This document shows positions 1-8,713 of a stretch of DNA of 51,122 nucleotides, piece by piece. A program made the translations under genes and the position numbers. Positions within the stretch are counted from its first letter, which is position 1; each line of letters starts with the position of its first letter. The notes beneath the pieces were generated by a model. It ran no database searches, had not been told where the DNA came from, and worked only from the letters and a program-made list of their open reading frames with translations. The DNA comes from Gemmatimonadota bacterium (lineage in GTDB: Bacteria; JAAXHH01): NCBI GenBank assembly GCA_026706345.1, contig JAPOYX010000148.1, positions 1 through 51,122 on the forward strand. The letters run 5' to 3'.

Positions 1-413
1 CCGGCGGCCTCGTGGCCTCCCGCATGACCGATGTGCCGGGCAGTTCCGACTACTTGTTGGAAGGGGTCGTATCTTATAGCAATGCCGCGAAAATGGCGCG
101 CTTGGAGGTTCCGGCGGGGACGATCGAACGTCACGGCGCGGTCAGCGCGGAAACGGCTGCCGCCATGGCCCGGGGCGTGCGGCGAACCAGCGGAGCCACC
201 TACGGCCTGTCCACGACCGGCGTCGCGGGGCCCGGCGGCGGAACCCCGGAAAAACCCGTCGGCCTGGTCTACCTGGGGCTGGCCGCCGAGGATGGCGTCG
301 AGACGCGGAAGCTCATGCTGGGTCCGGACCGGCACGTCAACAAGACGCGGTCCGCCCTGGCCGCCCTGAACCTGCTTCGGCTGGCGCTCGCCCGCGCCGC
401 CGGGGGGAACTGA
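1..413 (+). CDS. cinA: CinA C-terminal domain (NMN amidohydrolase), 5' truncated
   Basis: This is the last ~137 codons of a CinA-type protein; the frame is open through the left edge, so the start lies outside the window. The first residues (GGLVASRMTDVPGSSDY) match the beginning of the CinA C-terminal domain, and the stretch GLSTTGVAGPGGGTPEKPVG is the signature loop of that domain. The family deamidates nicotinamide mononucleotide in pyridine-nucleotide recycling; full-length CinA adds an N-terminal molybdopterin-binding-like domain, which cannot be seen here. It may be a stand-alone PncC-type domain instead. It is followed after 30 bp by thpR, the usual cinA-thpR order. Confidence 0.85.
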   Translation, partial: GGLVASRMTDVPGSSDYLLEGVVSYSNAAKMARLEVPAGTIERHGAVSAETAAAMARGVRRTSGATYGLSTTGVAGPGGGTPEKPVGLVYLGLAAEDGVETRKLMLGPDRHVNKTRSALAALNLLRLALARAAGGN

Positions 414-443
414 AGACCCGTTGGCACCGTAGAAAGGCTATCG

Positions 444-998
444 ATGCGCACGTTCATTGCCGTGGAAGTACCGGATACCATAAAAGACCAGATCGCGGAA
501 CTGGAAAATCGACTAAAGGGTACAGGGACCGATATCAAGTGGGTCGAACCGGGTAACATCCACATCACGCTGAAGTTCCTCGGCAATATCGAGACGGACC
601 AGCCGACGGCGATCCGCGGCGGCCTGAGCGAGGCGCTTGATTCGACGGGGCCCTTCGACTTGAAACTGGGGCGCGTCGGCGCTTTCCCGGATCTGAACCG
701 GCCGCGCGTCTTCTGGGTGTCGGTCGAAGAAGGCCGGGATGAACTGATCCTGATGCAGCAGCGCATCGAAACGGAACTGCACGCACGCGGCTTCGTTCGC
801 GAGGAAAGGCCCTTTTCGCCTCACCTGACCATCGGCAGGGTGCGATCGCCGCGGGGCCTGGCCAAGCTCACGGAACTGGTACAGACCGCGGCATTCGAGA
901 CCGATTCGTTTACGGTGAATCGCGTGGCGCTGGTGAAGAGTGACCTGAAGCCCGAGGGACCGGTCTACACGGTCGTCGATCACGTCGAACTGGTATGA
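444..998 (+). CDS. thpR: RNA 2',3'-cyclic phosphodiesterase (LigT/ThpR)
   Basis: The protein is 184 residues long and belongs to the 2H phosphoesterase superfamily. Both catalytic H-x-T/S motifs are visible: HITL at residue 40 and HLTI at residue 127, spaced as expected for the two-lobed fold. Family members hydrolyse 2',3'-cyclic phosphates on RNA ends and ligate tRNA halves in vitro. The ATG is preceded by AAAGG. The stop overlaps the recX start by four bases (ATGA), indicating translational coupling. In many bacteria recA sits between this gene and recX; it is absent here. Confidence 0.93.
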   Translation: MRTFIAVEVPDTIKDQIAELENRLKGTGTDIKWVEPGNIHITLKFLGNIETDQPTAIRGGLSEALDSTGPFDLKLGRVGAFPDLNRPRVFWVSVEEGRDELILMQQRIETELHARGFVREERPFSPHLTIGRVRSPRGLAKLTELVQTAAFETDSFTVNRVALVKSDLKPEGPVYTVVDHVELV

Positions 999-1651
999 CG
1001 ATGCCGATCATAACGGACATCAGCGCCCGGGGAAGCGAAGGGCGCCGGGAACGCAAGGTCACGATCGACGGCGAACGCACCCTGATGATCACGGAAGAGA
1101 CCTTCCTCCGGTTCGGATTGATCGACGGGCAGGCTTTGGACCCGGAAAGGTTGCGGGAAATGGAACTGGCCGACGGCGTTTCCCGGGCCATGACGGAAGC
1201 CCATCGGCTCGTCGACCATCGCATGCGCACCCGCCGTGAACTGGCGGTGAGGCTCAGGGCCCGGGGCCGGCCGGAAGACGTCATCACGGCGGTGCTGGAC
1301 CGCCTCGAGAATGTGGGATTGATTGACGACGGCCGCTTCGCCCGGCTGTGGATCGACGAACGGCTTCGTAAGAGGCCGGTCGGATTGTCCCTGCTACGGC
1401 GGGAGTTGAGGCAGAAGGGGATCGACGCCGAAGTCATCGAGTCCGCCCTCGAGGAAAGTGCATCCGGCGAAGGGGAAGCAGGGCGGGCCTACGAGGCGCT
1501 TCGCCGACAGACCTATCGATACGCCCGCCTCGACCGCGACGCGGCACATCGCCGCATGGTCGCCTTCCTGGGCCGGCGGGGGTTCGGACAGGATGTCGTT
1601 TACAAAGTCGTCCATCGCGTGCTGGACGAAATGGAGGAGTCCGGAAGTTGA
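995..1651 (+). CDS. recX: RecX family regulatory protein
   Basis: The product is 218 residues long, typical for RecX, a small all-helical protein that binds RecA filaments and limits recombinase activity. The three-helix repeats characteristic of the family are visible, including the HRMRTRRELAVRLRARG and DVITAVLDRLENVGLIDDGRF stretches (residues ~70-110) and a matching repeat near VVYKVVHRV at the C-terminus. The ATG overlaps the thpR stop, and its own stop overlaps the TTG of alaS. recA is not adjacent, which is unusual because recX usually follows it directly. Confidence 0.88.
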   Translation: MTMPIITDISARGSEGRRERKVTIDGERTLMITEETFLRFGLIDGQALDPERLREMELADGVSRAMTEAHRLVDHRMRTRRELAVRLRARGRPEDVITAVLDRLENVGLIDDGRFARLWIDERLRKRPVGLSLLRRELRQKGIDAEVIESALEESASGEGEAGRAYEALRRQTYRYARLDRDAAHRRMVAFLGRRGFGQDVVYKVVHRVLDEMEESGS

Positions 1652-4272
1652 CCGGAGCCGAACTGCGCAGATCGTTTACGGGCTTTTTCGCCGACCGTGA
1701 CCACACCGTCGTGCCGAGCGCCAGCGTCGTGCCCTGGGACGATCCCACCCTGCTTTTCACGAACGCGGGGATGAACCAGTTCAAGGACATTTTCCTGGGA
1801 CGGAGCACCCGCGACTTCGTGCGCGCGGTGGATTACCAGAAGTGCATCCGGGCCGGCGGAAAGCACAACGACCTGGAGGACGTGGGCAGATCGCCCATTC
1901 ACCAGACTTTCTTCGAAATGCTGGGGAACTGGTCCTTCGGCGACTACTACAAGGAAGACGCCATAACCTGGGCCTGGGAGCTGCTGACCGAAGAATGGAG
2001 CCTTACCGCGGACCGGCTCTGGGCAACCGTATTCCGGGAGGACGACGAAGCCGAACTGCTCTGGCAGCGGCACACCGGCGTGCCCGCCGACCGCATACTC
2101 CGTTTCGACGAAAAGGACAACTTCTGGGAAATGGGGGAGACCGGTCCCTGCGGCCCCAACTCGGAAATCCACTACGACCTGGGGCCGGGAAGGTGCGATT
2201 GGGAATGCGATCCGGACCATGTCTGCGGGGTCAACGGAGACTGCACCCGGTACGTGGAGATCTGGAATCTGGTGTTCATCCAGTACGACCGGGGAACCGA
2301 CGGTGCGTTGACGCCCCTGCCGTCTCGCCACGTGGACACGGGCATGGGCTTCGAGCGCATGCTCAGCATACTGCAGGGCGTGGATTCGAACTACGAGACC
2401 GACGTGTTCCAGCCGCTGATGAATCACATCGGCGAACTGTCGGAACAGCCTTACGCGGAGGGAGATACGGCCGTGGCCTACCGCGTGCTCGCCGATCACG
2501 TCCGGGCCCTTGCTTTCGCCATTGCCGACGGCGCCCTGCCCTCCAATGAAGGGCGCGGCTACGTCCTGCGCCGGATCCTGCGCCGCGCGGCGCGGTATGG
2601 CCGTACGCTCGGCCTGTCCGATCCCTTCCTCTACCAGCTCGTGCCGACGCTCACCGAAGAGATGGGCGAGGCCTACCCGGAACTCCGCACCGCGCAGGAA
2701 AAGGTGGAGAAGGTGGTCAGGTCCGAGGAGGAGGCCTTCGGCCGCACGCTCGACCACGGGCTTGAACTCTTCGCGGGCATGGTGGACCAGGCTGAGACGG
2801 AGGGACGGCGGGAGATCCGGGGCGAAGAGGCCTTCAAATTGTACGATACCTACGGCTTTCCCCTGGACCTGACGCAACTTATGGCTGAAGAGAAGGGCAT
2901 GGCCGTGGCCCTGGCCGGGTTCGAGGCGGAAATGGCGGAGCAGCGGGAGAGGTCGAGGGTTTCAATAAGAGCTGTAGCCGGCAAACCGCGGGCCAGGATT
3001 AATCTCAGCGCTGGTACAAAGTTCCTCGGCTACGATACACTAACAGTGGATCGCACATCCATCGTTTCTTTTGCAGACGGGACTGTCGAACTTTCGAAAA
3101 CGCCATTCTACGGCGAAGCGGGTGGACAGATTGGCGATACCGGCTGGCTGGAACTGGAGTCGGGAGACCGGATCGCCGTGCTAAATACCACCAGGGAAGG
3201 AAACAGCATCATCCACCACTGCGATCCAGACCGCGGTTCCGACCTGGCAGGAGGCATGACTGTTACCGCGCATGTCGACGCAGCGCGCAGGCAGTCCATC
3301 ATGCGGAACCACACGGCGACCCACCTCCTGCACGCCGTGTTGCGGGAGACCCTGGGCGCACACGTGGAACAGCGGGGCTCCGTCGTAGGCCCCGACCGCC
3401 TGCGATTCGACTTCTCCCATTTCAGCGCCGTCACGCCCGACGAACTGAACGCCATCGAACGCAAGGTCAACGAACTCATCTGGGAGAATATCGGCGTCGA
3501 ACCGTTCGAAACCGACCTGGAAGACGCCAGGAGCCAGGGCGCCATGGCGCTGTTTACGGAGAAATACGAGGACAGGGTGCGCGTGGTTCGCATCGGCGAC
3601 GTGAGCCTGGAGCTGTGCGGCGGCACCCACCTCGGCGCCACCGGAGAGATCGGGTTGTTCCGGCTGGTCCGGGAGTCGGGCATCGCGACCGGCGTGCGGC
3701 GGGTGGAGGCCCTGACCGGCGCCGGCGCCTACGAAGCCGTCAAGCGAGACGAAGTACTCGTAGCGCGGACCGCGGAAGCCCTCAAGAGCGAGCCGGAGGA
3801 CCTGTTGAAAAGGGCCGGCGACCTGACCGCGCGGATTCGCGACTTGGAACGGCACATCCGCGATCTGAGTACGGATTCCGCGCGGAATTGGATCGACGAC
3901 CTGGTAAACGGGGCCGTGGATGCAGGCGGCGTCTCCGTGGCGGCGGGCCGCGTGGACAGTCCGGACATGGACACGCTGCGCGCCATGGGAGACACCTTGC
4001 GCGAACGCCTTTCCGGGGCCGCGGTGGGCGTACTCTTCGCCAGCTTCGATGACCGGCCCGTCTGCATTGTCGTGGTCACAGACGAAGCGATCTCGGGCAA
4101 CAACCTCCACGCGGGCAAGCTTGCGCGGGACGTGGCCGCGGTCATTGGCGGCGGCGGAGGCGGGAAGGCCCACATGGCGCAGGCGGGTGGGAAGGACGCG
4201 TCCCGGATCGACGAGGCCGTGGCGCAGGCGCCCGGGATCATCGGGAAGCACCTGCAGGACGCCGGGCAATGA
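1648..4272 (+). CDS. alaS: Alanyl-tRNA synthetase
   Basis: A class II synthetase of 874 residues, the normal bacterial length, which charges tRNA-Ala. The N-terminal catalytic domain begins with the motif 1 region (LFTNAGMNQFKD). The editing domain carries the zinc/catalytic set HTATH (residues 555-559) and CGGTH (657-661), and the C-Ala domain ends with GGGGGGKAHMAQAGG. The start is TTG, chosen because it overlaps the recX stop by four bases and the N-terminus aligns with the family start. A stretch around 2950-3260 encoding the segment before the editing domain is AT-richer than the flanks. recX-alaS adjacency is common in bacteria. Confidence 0.97.
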   Translation: MTGAELRRSFTGFFADRDHTVVPSASVVPWDDPTLLFTNAGMNQFKDIFLGRSTRDFVRAVDYQKCIRAGGKHNDLEDVGRSPIHQTFFEMLGNWSFGDYYKEDAITWAWELLTEEWSLTADRLWATVFREDDEAELLWQRHTGVPADRILRFDEKDNFWEMGETGPCGPNSEIHYDLGPGRCDWECDPDHVCGVNGDCTRYVEIWNLVFIQYDRGTDGALTPLPSRHVDTGMGFERMLSILQGVDSNYETDVFQPLMNHIGELSEQPYAEGDTAVAYRVLADHVRALAFAIADGALPSNEGRGYVLRRILRRAARYGRTLGLSDPFLYQLVPTLTEEMGEAYPELRTAQEKVEKVVRSEEEAFGRTLDHGLELFAGMVDQAETEGRREIRGEEAFKLYDTYGFPLDLTQLMAEEKGMAVALAGFEAEMAEQRERSRVSIRAVAGKPRARINLSAGTKFLGYDTLTVDRTSIVSFADGTVELSKTPFYGEAGGQIGDTGWLELESGDRIAVLNTTREGNSIIHHCDPDRGSDLAGGMTVTAHVDAARRQSIMRNHTATHLLHAVLRETLGAHVEQRGSVVGPDRLRFDFSHFSAVTPDELNAIERKVNELIWENIGVEPFETDLEDARSQGAMALFTEKYEDRVRVVRIGDVSLELCGGTHLGATGEIGLFRLVRESGIATGVRRVEALTGAGAYEAVKRDEVLVARTAEALKSEPEDLLKRAGDLTARIRDLERHIRDLSTDSARNWIDDLVNGAVDAGGVSVAAGRVDSPDMDTLRAMGDTLRERLSGAAVGVLFASFDDRPVCIVVVTDEAISGNNLHAGKLARDVAAVIGGGGGGKAHMAQAGGKDASRIDEAVAQAPGIIGKHLQDAGQ

Positions 4273-4285
4273 TCGGCAAGGATTC

Positions 4286-5185
4286 ATGCGCATTCTCATA
4301 ACCGGGGTCCGCGGACAACTGGGTACGGATTTGCAACGTTCCCTTCCAGGACATGAACTCGTTCCCTGTACCCGCGACGAACTCGACGTCACCGAAAAAC
4401 ACCGGGTATACGGCCTGTTGAAGGACTGCCGACCCGACGCGGTGATCAATACCGCCGCGTACCACAGGGTTGACGAGTGCGAGTCCCATCCCGACGAGAC
4501 CTTTGCCGTCAATGCCATCGGACCCTGGCACCTGGCCATGGCCTGCCGCATGTACGATGCGAAACTGGTGCATATCAGCACGAATTTCGTCTTCGACGGC
4601 AAGGCGGTTCGGCCGTACACGGAAGATGACCTGCCCCTGCCCTTGAACGTTTACGGCACGGCCAAACTGTCCGGCGAACACCTGGTGCGGTCGACTTGGG
4701 ACCGCCATTTCATCATCCGGACCACGGGGCTGTTCGGCCGTTCCGGCGGGGGTGGAAAAGGGTACAATTTCGTCGAGGCCATGATCCGGGCGGGCATGGA
4801 ACGGCGGGAGGTGGCCGTGGTAAGCGACCAGGTGATGGCGCCCACGGCGACGGCGGACCTGGCCCGGGTCCTGGCGGAACTCGTTACAACCGATGCCTAC
4901 GGCACGTACCATGTAACCAGCAGCGGCGCGTGCTCCTACTTCGAGTTTGCCCGGACCATCTACCGGAAGACGGGGATCGACGCGGCGGTGAAACCCACGT
5001 CCACCGAGGCGTACGGCGCACCGGCTTCCCGGCCCCTGTACACGGTGCTCGACAACGGCCGGATCCGGTCCCTGGGCATCGCGGAGATGCCCGCCTGGGA
5101 GGACGCCCTGGACGGCTACCTGGCGCAACGGGCCGGCGGCGGTCCGGCAAGCGGCGCCGGCGGAACGGCTGGCATGAACCCATGA
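4286..5185 (+). CDS. NAD(P)-dependent sugar reductase, RmlD-like SDR
   Basis: The 299-residue product is an extended short-chain dehydrogenase of the dTDP-4-dehydrorhamnose reductase group. The nucleotide-binding loop ITGVRGQLG is at the N-terminus, with the active-site STNFVFDG and the catalytic YxxxK (Y123, K127 in YGTAKLSGE). ATG 4286 is chosen because it begins at the Rossmann strand 14 bp after alaS. Its stop overlaps the kinase start by four bases (ATGA), and the next two genes are heptose-pathway enzymes, so a reductase for a nucleotide sugar or modified heptose is more likely than rhamnose synthesis, since rmlABC are absent. The exact substrate cannot be assigned. Confidence 0.8.
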   Translation: MRILITGVRGQLGTDLQRSLPGHELVPCTRDELDVTEKHRVYGLLKDCRPDAVINTAAYHRVDECESHPDETFAVNAIGPWHLAMACRMYDAKLVHISTNFVFDGKAVRPYTEDDLPLPLNVYGTAKLSGEHLVRSTWDRHFIIRTTGLFGRSGGGGKGYNFVEAMIRAGMERREVAVVSDQVMAPTATADLARVLAELVTTDAYGTYHVTSSGACSYFEFARTIYRKTGIDAAVKPTSTEAYGAPASRPLYTVLDNGRIRSLGIAEMPAWEDALDGYLAQRAGGGPASGAGGTAGMNP

Positions 5186-6156
5186 TCATAACCCAGACTC
5201 CTTTGCGTATCAGTTTTGCCGGCGGGCTCACGGATTTCGCCGATTTCTACGACCGGGAAGACGGCCTGGTCGTCAGCGCGGCCATCGACAAGTACATCTT
5301 CGTCATCATAAACGAACGATTCGACGACCGGATCTACATCAACTATTCGAAGCGGGAGGCCGTCGATCATCCCGACGAGATCGAACACGATCTGATCCGG
5401 GAGGCCCTGCGGCTCACCGGCGTGACCAGGGGCGTGGAGATCACCACGCTGACGGACATCCCCTCCGAGGGATCGGGCCTGGGGTCCTCGAGCAGCATTA
5501 CGGTGGGCCTGCTGAACGCCCTGCATACCTACTGCGGCAATCCGCAGCCCCCGGAGAAACTGGCGCGGGACGCCTGCGAGATCGAGATTGACCGATGCGG
5601 CCGGCCCATCGGGAGACAGGACCAGTACATCGCGGCATACGGCGGCCTGCGCGGGTTCACTTTCAGACCCGGCGGCGTGGAGGTGGAACGCCTCGGTCTC
5701 GCGGACGGCCACACGGAACGGCTGAGTGACAGCCTGATGCTGTTCTACACCAACAAGACGCGCAAGGCGGAAACGGTACTGCGCGAGCAGAAGGCGAACA
5801 TGACCACCAAGTTCGCGCTGCTGAAAGAGATCAAGTCCGTGGCGCAAAGCGCGCGGGAAGCCCTCACCGCCGGCCGTATCGACCGCATGGGCGAGCTGCT
5901 GGACCAGGGGTGGACTTGGAAGAACCGGATGTCGGGACTCGTGAGCAACGCCGAGATCGACGCCATGTACCGGAAGGCCAGGGACGCCGGCGCCGCGGGC
6001 GGCAAGGTATGCGGCGCGGGCGGCGGCGGCTTCCTGCTCCTGTTCTGCCCTCCGCCGTCCCGGTCCCGGGTCCGCGAAGCGCTTTCCGATTACAGGGAAC
6101 TGCCATTCAACCTGGAGCGGGACGGCACCAGGGTAATCTTCAACATGCGGAGGTAG
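5182..6156 (+). CDS. hddA: GHMP kinase, D-glycero-D-manno-heptose 7-phosphate kinase-like
   Basis: A 324-residue GHMP-superfamily sugar kinase. It opens with RTPLRISFAGG-like TPLRISFAGGLTDF, the substrate-binding motif typical of HddA/fucokinase-type enzymes, has the glycine/serine ATP loop EGSGLGSSSS at ~residues 96-105, and the C-terminal GHMP motif GGKVCGAGGGGFLLLF. Known HddA enzymes phosphorylate D-glycero-D-manno-heptose 7-phosphate at C1 on the route to GDP-heptose. The SIS isomerase gene immediately downstream, which makes the heptose 7-phosphate, supports the assignment. The ATG overlaps the upstream stop. A related L-fucose or other sugar kinase cannot be excluded. Confidence 0.82.
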   Translation: MIITQTPLRISFAGGLTDFADFYDREDGLVVSAAIDKYIFVIINERFDDRIYINYSKREAVDHPDEIEHDLIREALRLTGVTRGVEITTLTDIPSEGSGLGSSSSITVGLLNALHTYCGNPQPPEKLARDACEIEIDRCGRPIGRQDQYIAAYGGLRGFTFRPGGVEVERLGLADGHTERLSDSLMLFYTNKTRKAETVLREQKANMTTKFALLKEIKSVAQSAREALTAGRIDRMGELLDQGWTWKNRMSGLVSNAEIDAMYRKARDAGAAGGKVCGAGGGGFLLLFCPPPSRSRVREALSDYRELPFNLERDGTRVIFNMRR

Positions 6157-6163
6157 GCATCGA

Positions 6164-6202
6164 ATGATCCGCGAATACCTCGACTGGACGCGGGAGGTCT
6201 GA
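6164..6202 (+). other. 12-codon mini-ORF created by duplication of the gmhA 5' end
   Basis: The first copy of a 38-bp tandem duplication starts with ATG and reads 12 codons (MIREYLDWTREV) before a TGA that overlaps the ATG of gmhA as TGATG. A good ribosome-binding site, GGAGG at 6149-6153, sits ten bases before this first ATG, so it was probably the ancestral gmhA start. The duplicated copy now acts as a leader cistron, and its internal GGGAGG (6192-6197) can serve gmhA by reinitiation or directly. Confidence 0.55.
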
Positions 6203-6239
6203 TGATCCGCGAATACCTCGACTGGACGCGGGAGGTCTG
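6164..6239 (+). repeat. Perfect 2 x 38 bp tandem duplication at the gmhA start
   Basis: Copy 1 is 6164-6201 and copy 2 is 6202-6239, with no mismatch. The unit starts at the ATG of gmhA and covers its first 12 codons plus two bases. Because 38 is not a multiple of three, the upstream copy terminates exactly where the downstream copy starts. Confidence 0.97.
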
Positions 6240-6768
6240 CGGTCTTATCGAACCCCGCGAAGTGCAGGAACTCATCGACCTCCTGATGGACGCGCGGAAG
6301 AACGGGCGGGGGATCTTCGTCTTCGGAAACGGCGGCAGCGCGGCGACGGCCTCCCACTTCGCCGTAGACCTGGGCAAGGGCACGCTGCGCGGCACGAAGG
6401 ACCAGCCCCGGTTCCGGGTCAACAGCCTGACGGACAACCTGCCCTACGTCACGGCGTGGGCCAACGACTTCGACTTCGACCTGGTCTTCGAGCAGCAACT
6501 GCGCAATCTCGGCGCACCCGGCGACGTGGTCATCGGCATCAGCGCGTCGGGAAACAGCCCCAACGTGGTTCAAGCCTTCAAATACGCCCGTTCGGCCGGG
6601 ATGGTCACGGCCGCGATGACGGGATTCTCCGGCGGGAAGCTCAAGGACATGGCCGATCATTCGGTCCACGTCCCCGTGGACGACTACGGCATGGCGGAAA
6701 ACATGCACATGATCATCGTCCACATCATCATCACGCAGACCACGGCCCGCGTAGCGAACGGCGAATGA
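6202..6768 (+). CDS. gmhA: SIS-domain phosphoheptose isomerase
   Basis: A 188-residue single SIS domain protein of the GmhA/DiaA type. The phosphosugar-binding loops GNGGSAATASHFAVDLGKG and ISASGNSPNVVQAF are intact, and the C-terminal HMIIVHIIITQ resembles the E/H active-site helix of sedoheptulose 7-phosphate isomerase. The reaction is sedoheptulose 7-phosphate to D-glycero-D-manno-heptose 7-phosphate, the substrate of the kinase encoded upstream. The start is ATG 6202 in the second copy of the 38-bp duplication; the first-copy ATG is closed by TGA. The stop overlaps the ispE ATG. Confidence 0.88.
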   Translation: MIREYLDWTREVCGLIEPREVQELIDLLMDARKNGRGIFVFGNGGSAATASHFAVDLGKGTLRGTKDQPRFRVNSLTDNLPYVTAWANDFDFDLVFEQQLRNLGAPGDVVIGISASGNSPNVVQAFKYARSAGMVTAAMTGFSGGKLKDMADHSVHVPVDDYGMAENMHMIIVHIIITQTTARVANGE

Positions 6769-7640
6769 TCCTTCGTTCCTTTGCCAAGATCAACCTGAGT
6801 ATCCACCTGCTCGGCAAGCGGCCCGACGGCTACCACGAGATCGTCACGCTGATGGAGACCGTGGACCTGGCCGATGACGTGGAGGTAACCGGGCAGGAAA
6901 CCGGGACAGCCATCACGTGCTCCGACCCGGCCGTGCCGACGGACGGACGCAACCTGGCGCACAGGGCGGCCGATCTCGTGCGGGACCGGTACGGACTCGG
7001 TGACCGGGGGGTGCGCATTCACATCGAGAAGCGCATCCCGGTGGCGGCCGGTCTCGCCGGCGGAAGCGGCAATGCGGCCATGACGCTGCACGGGCTCAAC
7101 GCGCTCTGGTCGCTGGATTTGCGGGAAGAAGAGTTGATGGACCTCGCCGCGGAGCTGGGATCCGATGTGCCGTTCTGTCTCTACGGCGGCATGGCGGTGG
7201 CGTCCGGGCGGGGGGAAAAGGTCGACTGGTTGGATGCGGCCGGATCGCGCCACTACGTACTGGTCTGCCCGCCCCTCGAGGTCACCGCCGGATGGGCCTA
7301 TGGCCGTTCGAAATTGGAATTGACAAAAGACGGGTCCTGTATTAATTTAGTTTCTTCTGTCGTGCGGGCCGGGGATGTGGACAGACTGGCGCCCTGCCTG
7401 CATAACGACCTGGAACCGGCGGTCCGGGCGGCCTTCCCCGAAATCAACGGGGCAAGGGGCCTGCTGGCGGATGCCGGACTGAAGGGAATCTTGATGTCCG
7501 GCAGCGGCCCGGCGGTCTTCGGACTGACCCCCGGCCGGGCAGTGGCGGAACGGATAGCGGACGATCTGCGGGAACGGGTCGAACCGTCCTGGCGGGTCTT
7601 CGCGGTCTCCTCGAAATCCCGGCGGGAAGCCGGGGTCTGA
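6765..7640 (+). CDS. ispE: 4-diphosphocytidyl-2-C-methyl-D-erythritol kinase
   Basis: A 291-residue GHMP kinase of the non-mevalonate isoprenoid pathway; it phosphorylates CDP-methylerythritol. The N-terminal AKINLSIHLLGKRPDGYHEI is diagnostic of IspE, followed by the ATP loop PVAAGLAGGSGNAA (from ~residue 91) and the C-terminal MSGSGPAVFGL. The ATG overlaps the gmhA stop (ATGA). It is followed 26 bp later by prs, the common ispE-prs arrangement. Confidence 0.95.
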   Translation: MILRSFAKINLSIHLLGKRPDGYHEIVTLMETVDLADDVEVTGQETGTAITCSDPAVPTDGRNLAHRAADLVRDRYGLGDRGVRIHIEKRIPVAAGLAGGSGNAAMTLHGLNALWSLDLREEELMDLAAELGSDVPFCLYGGMAVASGRGEKVDWLDAAGSRHYVLVCPPLEVTAGWAYGRSKLELTKDGSCINLVSSVVRAGDVDRLAPCLHNDLEPAVRAAFPEINGARGLLADAGLKGILMSGSGPAVFGLTPGRAVAERIADDLRERVEPSWRVFAVSSKSRREAGV

Positions 7641-7666
7641 TCGAGCGGCAGGAGGGAGGACGGCGC

Positions 7667-8620
7667 ATGGCGGTCGGTTTGAAGATTCTGAGTGGAAATT
7701 CAAACGCACCGCTTGCACAAGACATCTGCGAATATCTCGGCGTATCCCTGGGCAAGGCCGCCGTTTCGCGTTTCAGCGACGAAGAGATCCGGATACACAT
7801 CAACGAGGACATCCGCGGGACCGACGTGTTCGTGGTCCAGTCGACCAATTCGCCGGCGGAGAACCTCCTCGAGTTGCTGTTGCTCCTGGACGCGGCAAAA
7901 CGGGCTTCGGCGCGCAGGGCCACCGCGGTGATCCCTTATTACGGCTATGCCCGCCAGGACCGCAAGGCGGGCCCCCGGGTGCCCATTTCAGCCAAGGTCG
8001 TCGCGAACCTGATCGCCGCGGCCGGGGCGGACCGCGTACTGACGATGGACCTGCACGCGCCCCAGATCCAGGGATTCTTCGACATCCCCCTGGACCATCT
8101 GTATTCCGCGCCCGTGTTCACGCGCCGGCTCAGGGAACTCGGGACGTCGGAAGATCTGGTGATCGCTTCCCCGGACGCGGGGGGCATGGCCATGGCCCGG
8201 TCCTACGGCCGGCGGCTGAACTGCCCGCTGGCCCTGGTGGACAAGCGGCGGCCGAGGCCCAACGTGTCCGAGGTCGTCAACGTGATCGGCGAGGTGGAAG
8301 GCAAGAACGTGATCATCCGCGACGACATGATCGACACCGGGGGGAGCCTGACCGGAGCGGCGGAGGCCTTGAAAAAGAACGGCGCCGAGACGATTTACGC
8401 GGCGTGCACCCACGCGTTGCTTTCCGGGGACGCCGTGCAGAAGGTGGAGGATTCCGTGCTGGACTGCCTGATCGTCTCGGACACGATACGCCTGAGCGAG
8501 GACAGGCAGAGCGACAAACTGGAACAGCTTTCTGTCGCCTCCCTGTTCGGCGAGGCGATCAAGCGTATACACGAAGAGAAATCCGTCAGTTCGCTCTTCG
8601 AATCGTCGGATCAGACCTGA
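7667..8620 (+). CDS. prs: Ribose-phosphate pyrophosphokinase
   Basis: PRPP synthetase of 317 residues, the normal class I length. It converts ribose 5-phosphate and ATP to PRPP, which feeds the pyrimidine genes found elsewhere in this window. Family landmarks are FSDEEIRIHINEDIRG, the flexible-loop region YYGYARQDRKAGPR (from ~residue 88), the DLHAPQIQGFFD metal/ATP site, and the PRPP-binding loop DDMIDTGGS (~residues 219-227). A strong GGAGGGAGG lies before the ATG. Confidence 0.97.
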   Translation: MAVGLKILSGNSNAPLAQDICEYLGVSLGKAAVSRFSDEEIRIHINEDIRGTDVFVVQSTNSPAENLLELLLLLDAAKRASARRATAVIPYYGYARQDRKAGPRVPISAKVVANLIAAAGADRVLTMDLHAPQIQGFFDIPLDHLYSAPVFTRRLRELGTSEDLVIASPDAGGMAMARSYGRRLNCPLALVDKRRPRPNVSEVVNVIGEVEGKNVIIRDDMIDTGGSLTGAAEALKKNGAETIYAACTHALLSGDAVQKVEDSVLDCLIVSDTIRLSEDRQSDKLEQLSVASLFGEAIKRIHEEKSVSSLFESSDQT

Positions 8621-8713
8621 AACGGATCATCGGGCATTATTCCAACACGCGGGAACGGAACGAAACCGGCGCCGGACAGCCACTGAACACCGGGAATCGC
8701 ACAGGAGAAGGTA

